A DNA stretch of 64,000 nt. Source: an uncultured Desulfuromonas sp. Lineage in GTDB: Bacteria; Desulfobacterota; Desulfuromonadia; Desulfuromonadales; Desulfuromonadaceae. Position numbers and translations under genes: made by a program. The DNA lies in the NCBI RefSeq assembly GCF_963678835.1, contig NZ_OY787470.1, positions 124,001 through 188,000 of the forward strand, read 5' to 3'. The notes under the pieces are model-generated. The model was not told the origin of the DNA and did no database searches. It saw nothing but the letters and a program-made list of their open reading frames with translations. This document shows positions 56,153 to 64,000 of this stretch, piece by piece (the first letter of the stretch is position 1; the number at the start of each line of letters is the position of its first letter).

Positions 56153-56776
56153 ATGATAAAATATATCGCGTGTTTATTTCTTTGTACCGTGCTTGGCGCT
56201 GGCGTTGCCATTGCGCAGCCCGATCCGGTCAGCCCGCGGGTCGAAGTGCAAACCACGGTGGATGAAATTCTTAATCAGCTGCGGACGTTGCCGGCCGACA
56301 GCCCGCAACGTCGTGAGACCATCAGTGGTCTAATCCGGGAACAGTTCGATTTTGAGCTGATGTCCCAAGGGGCTCTGGGGCGTAGCTGGCTGACGGCCAA
56401 CTCCGAACAGCGCCAGAAGTTTATCGAACTGTTTACCGGCCTGCTCGAAGAGACCTATCTTGGCCGGATTCAATCCTACACCAACGAAAAAATCAGTTAT
56501 GGTGAGGAGGAAATTCGTCAGAATCGGGCCGTGGTTGAAACGGTAATCCAGACCGCCTCGGTGGAAATTCCCATCTCCTACAAGTTGCTTTTACAGAACA
56601 ACGATTGGCAGGTGTATGACGTCATCATTGAAAATGTCAGCCTGATTCGCAACTATCGCAGCAGCTATGCCACCATCCTGCGTCGTAAAGGGATGGACGG
56701 CCTGCTTGAGGAGATGAAGGAGAAACTCGACAGCCTGCATCAACGTGCCGATGTGGCGCAGAAGGATGCCGCATGA
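56153..56776 (+). CDS. mlaC: MlaC-type periplasmic lipid-binding protein
   Basis: 207 residues from ATG 56153, with AGAGGA upstream. A signal peptide ends near AIAQPD. The MlaC (Tol-Tol-Ttg2) body has FDFELMSQGALGRSW, FIELFTGLLEETYLGRI and SYKLLLQNNDWQVYDVIIENVSL. It shuttles phospholipid between MlaA and MlaD. Its stop overlaps the next start (ATGA). Confidence 0.94.
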   Translation: MIKYIACLFLCTVLGAGVAIAQPDPVSPRVEVQTTVDEILNQLRTLPADSPQRRETISGLIREQFDFELMSQGALGRSWLTANSEQRQKFIELFTGLLEETYLGRIQSYTNEKISYGEEEIRQNRAVVETVIQTASVEIPISYKLLLQNNDWQVYDVIIENVSLIRNYRSSYATILRRKGMDGLLEEMKEKLDSLHQRADVAQKDAA

Positions 56777-57243
56777 TTCTCACCACTCCCGATGATCAAT
56801 GTTTGCGGATGAAGCGGGAATTCCGCTTCTTTCATTTTCTCGATGAGCAGGATGTATCGTTGTTGTCGCCCTATTTCGAATGTCGCAAGTTGCAGCAGGG
56901 GGATAACCTGTGGCTTGAGGGTGATCGCAGCAGTTTTGTCGCTTTTATTGTCGATGGACGCATTGAGACCAAAAAAGAGACCGAGTTTCGTGGCAAGCAG
57001 GTGGTGGTTGGAGTTTACAGCCATGAATCGCTGATCGGTATTGTCAGTATTCTGTCCAATGAGCCTCGTCCGGTGACGGCAACCGCGCTGGAGGAAAGCC
57101 ACGTGCTGTTGTTGCATAAAGCGAAGTTTGACGAGATTAATCAGAACTCCCCCGAGCTGGGCGGTAAGCTGATGAAGGGGATGTTGTTCTGCCTGTCGAT
57201 GCGCTTGCGCCAATCCTACGAACGTCTGGCGTCGATTTTTTAA
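56773..57243 (+). CDS. cyclic nucleotide-binding-domain protein at the end of the mla operon
   Basis: 156 residues, overlapping mlaC by ATGA. A single cNMP-binding beta-barrel is visible: LSPYFECRKLQQGDNLWLEGD, VAFIVDGRIETKKE and ESLIGIVSILSNEPRPVTATA. No helix-turn-helix follows; the C-terminal helix region ends SYERLASIF. The phosphate-binding R-x-(A/S/T) is weak (RPVTA). It may regulate Mla activity or be a ligand-free structural relative. Confidence 0.88.
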   Translation: MILTTPDDQCLRMKREFRFFHFLDEQDVSLLSPYFECRKLQQGDNLWLEGDRSSFVAFIVDGRIETKKETEFRGKQVVVGVYSHESLIGIVSILSNEPRPVTATALEESHVLLLHKAKFDEINQNSPELGGKLMKGMLFCLSMRLRQSYERLASIF

Positions 57244-57265
57244 CACGCTGGTCGATTTCTGGCAT

Positions 57266-57293
57266 AAAAAAAGGCGTCAGACGACGCCTTTTT
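57266..57293. terminator. bidirectional intrinsic terminator
   Basis: AAAAAAAGGCGTC and GACGCCTTTTT form a stem flanked by A and T runs between convergent genes. Confidence 0.9.
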
Positions 57294-57321
57294 CAATCCT
57301 CATGTTGCACGTCCAAACAGC

Positions 57322-58998
57322 TCACTTCGAGCGTTTCTTTACGCTTGGCCACAGGTCGAGACTCTTTTGCTTCAAATCTTCTGAAACCATGTAAAATTCG
57401 AGGCCGCTGCCGTTTTCTTTGGCGCGATACATGGCGGTATCCGCCTGGTTGAGCAGAGTGTCATTGTCGAGGGTGTTGAGCGGATAGAGGCTGATCCCCA
57501 GGCTGGAGGTGACCCGAACTTGTTGCCCGGCAACATCGATCGGTTGGTTGATCCGGCTGAGAATCTTTGAAGCAATGGGTTGAATCAGGTCCTGGTGTTC
57601 CAGATCTTCAAGAATAACGATAAATTCATCACCTGCCAGTCGCGCAGCTGTGTCACTGGCGCGAATCGTTTTCACAAGACGCTCGGCAATGCAGATGAGA
57701 ACCTGATCTCCGGCATCGTGACCAAGGGAGTCGTTGATTGATTTAAAATGGTCGAGATCAAAAAAGCATAACGCCAACAAGGTGTTTTGGCGCTGCGCTT
57801 TGTGAACGGCGTGTTGCAAACGATCACGGAACAGAATGCGATTGGGCAGTCCGGTCAGAGGATCGTGGTGGGCGAGGTGCTGCAGCCGTTTTTCAATCGC
57901 TTTGTGCTCTGAAACTTCGTGAATGATGCATTGTGTCAAATGGCGGCCGGAGACATGGACCGAGGTGCAGCTGATGTCGATGATGTGTTGCTGGCCGTGC
58001 TGGCTGATCAGTAACATGTCACGAATCAGCCCCTTATCCTGGCAGGTGACCGGTTCGCCATCAGGATTCTTCAGCAACTGCCGGCGCTCCATGCCCATCA
58101 GTTCTTGTATGCTGTAACCGCTGAGAGCGCTGGCATGGTGGTTGGCGTCAATGATGCAACCGTCTTGTTTATCCACGATCAGGATGGCATCACTGGCACT
58201 CTTCATCAGTTCGCGGTACAGCAGTTCCGAGTTGTGCAGTTGCTGGCAGAGATCGTAAATCTCCTCTTCGGCTTTTTTGCGTGCTGTGATATTAACACTG
58301 GTACCGATAACGCGCTGTGCTGCTCCCTGCTCATTGCAATCCGTTACCCGTGCCCGGGTGCGTAACCAGATATAGTCTTCCCAGGCATGTTTGAAGCGGA
58401 TTTCACAATCCAGTTTACTCAAACTGCCGTCGACCAGTTTTTTCAGGGCGTTTTTGAATACCGGGCGGTCCTCAGGGTGGATCCGTTTGAATAACATTCG
58501 CACCGAGCGAATGGTGTCGTGAGGCAGTCCGAGTAGATTGGTCCACTCCTCAGAACAGAACAGTCGCCTGGTGGTGCCGTCCCAATCCCATACGGCAAAA
58601 GAGTTGTATAAGGCCTGCTGCCAGCGTTGGGTCTGAGCGTCCGCTTGCTGCGTCCGAGCGTGTTGATTAATCAGGTGTTGAAAGGTCTGTTGGATGCCGT
58701 GCAGGATCTGCTGGTTAAGGGAGGTTTGTTGCGTGGCCGGACTGACGCTAAGCTTCACGCTGCCTTTGTTGGGCCAGACCAGGTAAAACATGGCTTGTTG
58801 TCGATGACTATTGACGCGAATGGCGTCTTGCGGCGGTGCGTCCGCTTGAAACTCAAGACACGTGGTTTTAAGGCCAAAGGACAGACAGAGCTGTTCCAGT
58901 TCCCTAAAAGCCTTTTGGGTGAAATCAGGCCATCCTGAAGACGAGATCAGGTGCCTTTCACCATGACTCAATCGTTCCACACTACATTTCATCTGCAT
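57322..58998 (-). CDS. PAS-PAS-GGDEF diguanylate cyclase-like protein
   Basis: 558 residues, soluble. A ~120-residue N-terminal region is of unknown type. Two PAS domains follow (~130-245 with WDWDGTTRRLFCSEEWTNLLG; ~265-380 with IIDANHHASALSGYSIQEL). The GGDEF domain has FFDLDHFKSINDSLGHDAGD and the active-site loop AGDEF, a one-residue variant that still supports activity in some known cyclases. The RASD inhibitory site is in register. The signal is unknown. Confidence 0.9.
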   Translation of the reverse strand: MQMKCSVERLSHGERHLISSSGWPDFTQKAFRELEQLCLSFGLKTTCLEFQADAPPQDAIRVNSHRQQAMFYLVWPNKGSVKLSVSPATQQTSLNQQILHGIQQTFQHLINQHARTQQADAQTQRWQQALYNSFAVWDWDGTTRRLFCSEEWTNLLGLPHDTIRSVRMLFKRIHPEDRPVFKNALKKLVDGSLSKLDCEIRFKHAWEDYIWLRTRARVTDCNEQGAAQRVIGTSVNITARKKAEEEIYDLCQQLHNSELLYRELMKSASDAILIVDKQDGCIIDANHHASALSGYSIQELMGMERRQLLKNPDGEPVTCQDKGLIRDMLLISQHGQQHIIDISCTSVHVSGRHLTQCIIHEVSEHKAIEKRLQHLAHHDPLTGLPNRILFRDRLQHAVHKAQRQNTLLALCFFDLDHFKSINDSLGHDAGDQVLICIAERLVKTIRASDTAARLAGDEFIVILEDLEHQDLIQPIASKILSRINQPIDVAGQQVRVTSSLGISLYPLNTLDNDTLLNQADTAMYRAKENGSGLEFYMVSEDLKQKSLDLWPSVKKRSK

Positions 58999-59097
58999 TA
59001 AACCAGAAAAGAGGGATGGTTACATGCGTCAAGAATATCCTCGGCCGTGTGAACTGTCCATGAGAAAAATCTATTTTTCAAGCAGTTGCGGCCGCTG

Positions 59098-59616
59098 TCA
59101 AGAAAAATCGCGGTGGAGCAGACTCGGCTGGATTCCTGTATTATTCTGGTATTTGCCACTGTTATAGACAGTGTGGCTGCCTTCAATGGTGTGATAAAAA
59201 ATCTGGCAGATTTCAACACCGGCATAAATCCTGATGGGGTGGATACAAAAAATTTCCAGCGTCCAGTAGCCACTGAAGCCGACATCGCCAAATCCGGCGG
59301 TAACGTGAACAAACAGGCCCAGCCTGCCGATAGAAGAGCGACCTTCAAGCATAGGGACGAGATTGTGGGTGGTGGTGTGTTCAGCCGTGCGGCCCAGATA
59401 GAGGCGACCGGCCTCAAGAACCAGTCCCTCAGGGGGGATCATCAAAGATTGCGTCTGCGGTGGTTGTTTCATGTCAAGAACCGGATTGGAATACGTCATC
59501 AGTTCGTCGTGCAGACACAGGTTGTAGCTGTTGGGATTAAGCTGCTGAGGGCGGAACGGATCAATCAGAATGTCGCAGCCGAGACGTCGTTCAATCTCTT
59601 TTCCCGATAAAATCAT
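59098..59616 (-). CDS. dcd: dCTP deaminase (Dcd-like)
   Basis: 172 residues from ATG 59616, a little shorter than E. coli Dcd (193). The conserved core is visible: EGRSSIGRLGLFVHVTAGFGD and GFSGYWTLEIF with the catalytic Glu. It converts dCTP to dUTP to feed thymidylate synthesis. A longer frame to 59715 overlaps the M23 peptidase gene and lacks a ribosome site. Whether it is a bifunctional deaminase-dUTPase cannot be told. Confidence 0.9.
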   Translation of the reverse strand: MILSGKEIERRLGCDILIDPFRPQQLNPNSYNLCLHDELMTYSNPVLDMKQPPQTQSLMIPPEGLVLEAGRLYLGRTAEHTTTHNLVPMLEGRSSIGRLGLFVHVTAGFGDVGFSGYWTLEIFCIHPIRIYAGVEICQIFYHTIEGSHTVYNSGKYQNNTGIQPSLLHRDFS

Positions 59617-59651
59617 GAGCCGTTCCCCCCTTTTTATTGATGGTTGAGGTG

Positions 59652-60971
59652 TTAGCGTTTGGCTAAATCCAGCTTGCTGGTGATGTTGTTGGTCACCCAC
59701 TTGGGGTCCCACCATTCGGCGGGATTGACTGGAATGCCGGAGATAACAATGCCGAAGTGAAGATGGTCGCCACCGGCCAGCCCGGTTGCGCCGGTCTTGG
59801 CGATGATCTGGCCGCGTTGCACCTGGTCACCCACCTGAACATCCATGCGGCTGAGGTGGGCATAAAGGCTCTGGAGACCGAGGCCGTGGTCGATGATGAT
59901 GCATTGGCCATAAATACCCATAAAATCAGCAAAAACAACGCGCCCGGTGTTGCTGGCCGGGACATCAGCGCGGGCGATGGAGGCTAGGTCGATTCCCAGA
60001 TGGGTCTGGTTGTCAATTATCTTGCCGTTGTAGATGTAAGCGCGGCGATCACCGAACTTGGCCCGGTTGGCCGCATTGGGCTGGCGCAGAAACGCTTTTG
60101 TCCAGGTAAACTGTGTTGCCGTGTTGCGGCCGATGTCGAGCAGGCGGGCACGATTTTTTGGGCGAAGCTCGCGGTTGACTTTGAGGAACACGTCCAAAGG
60201 CGTTGCCGCGTCGGGAAACAGATGCTGGAATTGCGGCATTTTGCGGTCGAGAAACCCGTCACTGATGCCGATTTTGTCCGAGCGGAAATTCTTGAGGTTG
60301 AGGTGGTAATAAAAGCCACCCATGCCGACATTTTCAGCCTGGTCTTCTGCGATCAGACGTGGAACCTCCTCGGTGTCCACATTGTACGGAAACGCGAACA
60401 GGCACAGGTAGACGCCGGACGGTTGCTCATAGCCGGGGAAAAACGTATCGCCAATCTGAATGCCGCTACGGGTCACCGGCTCGGAAACCGAGTAGGCGAT
60501 CAGCCCGGCACCGCCCTGGTAGAGGTTGTGCGCAACACTGTGGATCGAGATGATCGGCGGCCGGCTGTCGCGGATCAGACTGACGGTGGTCGTGGTGGTG
60601 TTGCCTTTGCCGAAGTGGTAGATGGACCGGTCAACGGCGGTGATCTCAACGGTGAGCGGCCCGTCTTCCAACAATAGGTTGCCCATGGGCAACTCTTCAC
60701 GAACCTGGAATGTCTCCAGCGGATAGTCTTTTTTCAGGACCGGAATCGCTTTGTCTTTTTGGAGGATTTTAACCTCAACACGGGCAACGCCGCTGGTTTG
60801 ATCTCCCAGGGTCAGAGTCAGAACCGCATCTTCTTTGATCGCCCCGGCCTGTGGCGTCAGATGGGCTTCCGGAGCGGCCGTGTCGCGAAAATAATAATAG
60901 CCGCCACCGATCAGGACAGCCAGAATAACAAGCATGAAAAAAGACTTAAGTGTTTTCAATGTAATCCTCAT
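59652..60971 (-). CDS. M23-family (LytM) metallopeptidase
   Basis: 439 residues. One N-terminal membrane helix (~9-27) anchors the protein; a long periplasmic region with beta-sandwich-like segments follows. The M23 domain (~320-420) has THLGIDLA (zinc His and Asp), YAHLSRMDVQVGDQV and HLHFG (zinc His). Known members cleave peptidoglycan cross-bridges or activate amidases. The dcd gene lies 35 bases downstream. Confidence 0.93.
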   Translation of the reverse strand: MRITLKTLKSFFMLVILAVLIGGGYYYFRDTAAPEAHLTPQAGAIKEDAVLTLTLGDQTSGVARVEVKILQKDKAIPVLKKDYPLETFQVREELPMGNLLLEDGPLTVEITAVDRSIYHFGKGNTTTTTVSLIRDSRPPIISIHSVAHNLYQGGAGLIAYSVSEPVTRSGIQIGDTFFPGYEQPSGVYLCLFAFPYNVDTEEVPRLIAEDQAENVGMGGFYYHLNLKNFRSDKIGISDGFLDRKMPQFQHLFPDAATPLDVFLKVNRELRPKNRARLLDIGRNTATQFTWTKAFLRQPNAANRAKFGDRRAYIYNGKIIDNQTHLGIDLASIARADVPASNTGRVVFADFMGIYGQCIIIDHGLGLQSLYAHLSRMDVQVGDQVQRGQIIAKTGATGLAGGDHLHFGIVISGIPVNPAEWWDPKWVTNNITSKLDLAKR

Positions 60972-61194
60972 AAGTTAACGGCATGAACCCCCGGAACGCC
61001 CGGAGATACGGTCTGTTTTGTGGGTGACAATCTAACAGATTTTGCCTCAAGGCGAAACCGGTAAGCCGAAAAGACGGATCAAACCTTTTGGATTTTCTCT
61101 TAGCCATGTATACTTGGTCCATTGGTTATCGACCAGCGATTCATGCAATAATTGAATCGATTTCGCAAGACGAGTATTCCTGTAAGGGGGCCCA

Positions 61195-61509
61195 GTGGCT
61201 TTCAATAGTGGACAAACCTTCAAAGAGATGGTCGAGGCGGCGCAAAACAGTGCTGAAGATGCTTGGTCAGCTCTTGGACCGCCCTTTGAGCAGGTGATGG
61301 AAGAACAACGCGATACTCTGCGTGAACTGGCCACGGAATGGTTTCACGAGGAGATGAGTGACAAGGCTCTTGATGAACGGCTGGCCGGACTACGCCAACA
61401 GTTTGTTGAAACGCTGGTCGTCCGCTGCGCGGCGGGACGCCAGGTGTGTGACAAAGCGGTTCAGGCGGCGCTGAACTGTTTTTGGGAGTCGTTGATGGCG
61501 GGCCTGTAG
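61195..61509 (+). CDS. uncharacterised 104-residue protein
   Basis: Starts at GTG 61195 after TAAGGGGG. No family recognised. Helical by eye, with a Glu-rich middle (EQVMEEQRDTLRELATEWFHEEM) and no signal peptide. It is convergent with the PilZ gene, whose stop is five bases away. Confidence 0.65.
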   Translation: MAFNSGQTFKEMVEAAQNSAEDAWSALGPPFEQVMEEQRDTLRELATEWFHEEMSDKALDERLAGLRQQFVETLVVRCAAGRQVCDKAVQAALNCFWESLMAGL

Positions 61510-61513
61510 GCCG

Positions 61514-61894
61514 CTACGCGTCAGCCGCATCCTCCTGAAGTGTTGTAATCCAGGCATCGAGATCCTTGCGATCATCCTCCGACAGATCTATAAAATTCAG
61601 ACCCATCCCCGGCTCGTGCGGGCTTTTCGGCGAGTAGCTGCGTTTCCAAATCGCTTCACACTGACAACGAATGTCGCGGCTGATCGGTGGCGGCAGCGGA
61701 ATTTCAATGTGAAAACGGCTGCCCGGCAGGGCCGGGTCGATCGTTGAGATGAACAGGCCGCTGCAACTGATATTGCTTGAGTAGCCGAAAAAGACCTTTT
61801 CCCCATCATCGAGGCGGATTTTTTTGATCATCAGTGGCGCACGTAGCCGGGCGCGTTTGTCGGCAATGGGCTGGTCCTGGTGTTCCTCATTCAT
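61514..61894 (-). CDS. PilZ-domain protein
   Basis: 126 residues. The cyclic di-GMP-binding motif is present as R-x3-R (RARLRAPL) and SNISCSGLFIS (a variant of (D/N)xSxxG), with GMGLNFIDLSEDD closing the barrel. It is a plausible cyclic di-GMP receptor for the GGDEF proteins in this window. It sits 11 bases after miaA on the same strand. Confidence 0.93.
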   Translation of the reverse strand: MNEEHQDQPIADKRARLRAPLMIKKIRLDDGEKVFFGYSSNISCSGLFISTIDPALPGSRFHIEIPLPPPISRDIRCQCEAIWKRSYSPKSPHEPGMGLNFIDLSEDDRKDLDAWITTLQEDAADA

Positions 61895-61905
61895 AGGCGG
61901 CGTCC

Positions 61906-62823
61906 TTAACGGCTGTATTGGCCGATGATGCTCATCATCTGTGCCAAAGGGTGCTGGTCGCCTTGCAGCCAGTGGATGGTGCAGCCGTGGCGCTCCATGC
62001 GGCGAAACCAGGTCTCCTGACGTTTGGCGAACTTGTGGATGGCGCTGTTGAGTTTCTGTACCATATCGTTACGATTGAGTTTACCCTGCAGGTGCTCGGC
62101 GATAAAGCGGTACTCCAGACCATAAAATTCCAGGGTTTCCCAAGGCGTACCCCGGTCATGCAGCTGGACGACCTCATCAATCATCCCTTCGTCCAGCCGT
62201 TGTTTGAGGCGCGCGGTGATCCGTTTGCGGATAACGCTACGTTCCCAGTGCAGGCCAAACACCAGCGGCTGCAGACGTTGCAACACCGGATGCGGCTTGG
62301 CTGGTGGGGCACTGGCAATCTCAATGGCGCGCACGGTGCGTTCGCGATCAACCAGATCGGTTTCGTTGTGCTGCTGAGGCGACAGTTGCATCAGTCGCTC
62401 ACGTAACTGTGCGTCATCAAGTGCTTTCAGCTCTGCGCGCAGGGCCGTATTGTGCGGCACCTGAGCCAGACGATAATCGCCGAGCACCGCATCGAGATAG
62501 AGACCGGTGCCGCCGCACAACAGCGACAGATGATCGCGTTGTTCAATCTCTTCAAAGGCGCGGCAAAAGCGTTGCTGAAATTCAAACACATTGAACTCGT
62601 AGCCCGGATCAACGATGTCGATCAAGTGATACGGTATCTCCTCATACTCCGCCAGGTCCTTGCCGGTGCCGATGTCCATGCCCCGATAGACCTGCCGTGA
62701 ATCCGCCGAGATGATTTCGGCGTTCAACAGCCGCGCCGCTTCGACGGCCAGCCGGGTTTTGCCGGTGGCGGTTGCGCCGAGCAAGACGATGAGGTTGATG
62801 GTCGGTTTTGTGGTGGTTGTCAT
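61906..62823 (-). CDS. miaA: tRNA dimethylallyltransferase
   Basis: 305 residues from ATG 62823; a longer frame to 62979 has no homology at its N-terminus. The P-loop is GATATGKTRLA, followed by ADSRQVYRGMDIGTGK, GGTGLYLDAVLGDY and, near the C-terminus, AKRQETWFRRM. The enzyme adds dimethylallyl to A37 of tRNAs that read UNN codons. Confidence 0.97.
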   Translation of the reverse strand: MTTTTKPTINLIVLLGATATGKTRLAVEAARLLNAEIISADSRQVYRGMDIGTGKDLAEYEEIPYHLIDIVDPGYEFNVFEFQQRFCRAFEEIEQRDHLSLLCGGTGLYLDAVLGDYRLAQVPHNTALRAELKALDDAQLRERLMQLSPQQHNETDLVDRERTVRAIEIASAPPAKPHPVLQRLQPLVFGLHWERSVIRKRITARLKQRLDEGMIDEVVQLHDRGTPWETLEFYGLEYRFIAEHLQGKLNRNDMVQKLNSAIHKFAKRQETWFRRMERHGCTIHWLQGDQHPLAQMMSIIGQYSR

Positions 62824-63152
62824 AGACGATTCCGGGAGACGATAAAAGAGAGAAGCCGTTTGTCGCAGGCGATACCGGTGGTGACTGTCGAACTCGCTGG
62901 TGCTACGAGCTTCACTATAGTCCGAAAGTGAAAAAAACACAACAAAGGCAGCTACTTTGCCCCTTTTCTTCCGGCCCATGATTTGATAAGTTGCCCCATT
63001 TAAGCATTTTTGGTGTATGTTGAGCAGTGGTGGGCTGTTTTAGCCGCCATGATTTTTGATCCCGGTAGCCGATCAGACGTGCCGGATCGTCACAATTCGC
63101 AGTAGATTCCTGGCAGGTGCGACTGGCTGCCAGATGAAAGTTTACAGACTCC

Positions 63153-64000
63153 ATGCCCGTTGAACCCGTTATTATTTCCCGCGATCATCACTGTGTTTCC
63201 CGTTCAATGATGGACGAGAACAGCCTCAAAGTCCTCTACCGTTTGCGTCAACACGGCCACACCGCCTATCTGGTCGGCGGCAGCGTCCGCGACCTGCTGC
63301 TCGGGCGCAAGCCCAAAGATTTTGATGTCGGCACCGATGCCACTCCGGAACAAGTGCGCAAGCTGTTTCGTAACTGTCGCCTCATTGGCCGTCGTTTTCG
63401 CCTGGCCCATATCATGTTCGGGCGTCACTGCCTGATCGAGGTCGCCACATTTCGGCGCAAACCCGACCCGGAAGAAATTCCCGATGCTGAAGAGGGGGCG
63501 CCCAACCATTTTGCTGAAAATGTGTTCGGTACCCCGCAAGAAGACGCCTTTCGGCGCGATTTCACCATCAACGCCCTGTTTTACGATATTGAAAATTACT
63601 CCATTGTCGATTATGTCGGCGGTCTGCAGGATCTGCACGATGGTATCATTCGTGTCATTGGTGATCCCGACGACCGTTTTCACGAAGATCCGGTGCGTAT
63701 GCTACGTGCTTTGGAATTCTCCGCCCGCCTTGATTTTGAGTTGGAGCAAAGCATTATTCCGGCCATGGATCGCTGCGGCGAGCTGCTGCTGACCGCGTCA
63801 CCGGCGCGCATTCGCGAAGAGATTATGGAGTTGTTTCGCCATAAAGTGGCTGGACAAGTGTTGCAAAAGGCCGACCGTTACGGCCTGTTATCCTATCTGG
63901 TTCCTAACTTTGTTGCCGAGCGCGCCCATTTTGACCTGCTGCGCGAACTCGATATGCGCACGGCCAGCGGTGTGCGTATTCGCGAATACTTTGCCTTGGC
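63153..64000 (+). CDS. pcnB: poly(A) polymerase / CCA-tRNA nucleotidyltransferase family, PcnB-like (3' partial)
   Basis: Starts at ATG 63153 and remains open to the right edge (282 residues visible). The nucleotidyltransferase motif GGSVRDLLLGRKPKDFDVGTDA has the two catalytic Asp. RRFRLAHIMF, EDAFRRDFTINALFYD and RFHEDPVRMLRALEF follow, as in PcnB. The N-terminal HxHxxSR-like segment VIISRDHHCVSR is typical of bacterial poly(A) polymerases. It is divergent from miaA. Confidence 0.94.
   Translation, partial: MPVEPVIISRDHHCVSRSMMDENSLKVLYRLRQHGHTAYLVGGSVRDLLLGRKPKDFDVGTDATPEQVRKLFRNCRLIGRRFRLAHIMFGRHCLIEVATFRRKPDPEEIPDAEEGAPNHFAENVFGTPQEDAFRRDFTINALFYDIENYSIVDYVGGLQDLHDGIIRVIGDPDDRFHEDPVRMLRALEFSARLDFELEQSIIPAMDRCGELLLTASPARIREEIMELFRHKVAGQVLQKADRYGLLSYLVPNFVAERAHFDLLRELDMRTASGVRIREYFAL

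Noticed and set aside
62824-62979. Longer miaA start
   Set aside because: The added residues are unlike MiaA, whose P-loop normally lies close to the N-terminus as with ATG 62823.

Overview
The window reads as chromosomal DNA of an anaerobic, Gram-negative bacterium of the Desulfuromonadales type (Desulfuromonas/Pelobacter/Geobacter relatives). This is inferred from gene content, not from a search. The pointers are a single-chain pyruvate:ferredoxin oxidoreductase, an MglB/MglA pair, the order tRNA-Ser / SRP RNA / dnaX / ybaB / recR, many GGDEF and PilZ proteins, a diguanylate cyclase with a periplasmic c-type haem motif, and a complete Mla lipid-transport operon.

Layout. 1-2.1 kb: a membrane protein with an inactive transglutaminase-like domain, overlapping an ATP-grasp glutamate-ligase-like enzyme. 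2.2-13.5 kb: a possible defence and DNA-repair neighbourhood. It holds a large AT-rich TIR-NACHT-pentapeptide-WD40 STAND protein, a DUF2779 dual-nuclease-like protein, REP-like and MITE-like repeats, sbcD-sbcC and a Fic-like protein with a degenerate active site. 13.6-18.9 kb: an overlapping operon of hybrid sensor kinase, mercuric-reductase-like flavoprotein and secreted DUF547 protein. 19.0-22.5 kb: tRNA-Ser(GGA), SRP RNA, dnaX (with an 11-A tract), ybaB and recR. 22.6-27.6 kb: pyruvate:ferredoxin oxidoreductase, mglB-mglA and tRNA-Asn(GTT).

27.7-38.2 kb is a Wsp-type chemosensory cluster: CheW, CheR-TPR, CheW, MCP, CheA-REC, REC-GGDEF, CheB and REC-GGDEF. Its output should be cyclic di-GMP. 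Its cheB (wspF-like) is split by a -1 frameshift exactly at an A-AAA-AAG heptamer. 38.2-43.4 kb holds an FKBP isomerase, a small unknown protein, a 1000-residue fusion of radical SAM, ArsM-like methyltransferase and DUF5714, and a DHH phosphoesterase. 43.6-48.3 kb holds a haem-motif GGDEF sensor, small YciI and S4 proteins, an SDR enzyme, a hexanucleotide repeat tract and a complete two-ORF IS630-family element.

48.7-52.7 kb carries an Hsp70-like protein with its DUF2760 partner, and a self-contained 46-residue gene with a consensus promoter, an operator-like palindrome and a strong terminator. 53.3-57.2 kb is the mlaE-F-D-A-C operon ending in a cNMP-binding protein. 57.3-64.0 kb holds a PAS-GGDEF protein, a dCTP-deaminase-like protein, an M23 peptidase, a PilZ protein, miaA and the start of pcnB, which runs off the right edge.

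Signalling through cyclic di-GMP is a recurring theme: four GGDEF proteins, one PilZ receptor and the Wsp-like cluster. The most unusual items are the TIR-STAND receptor with near-identical WD repeats, the frameshifted cheB, the radical SAM/methyltransferase fusion and the slippage-prone dnaX.
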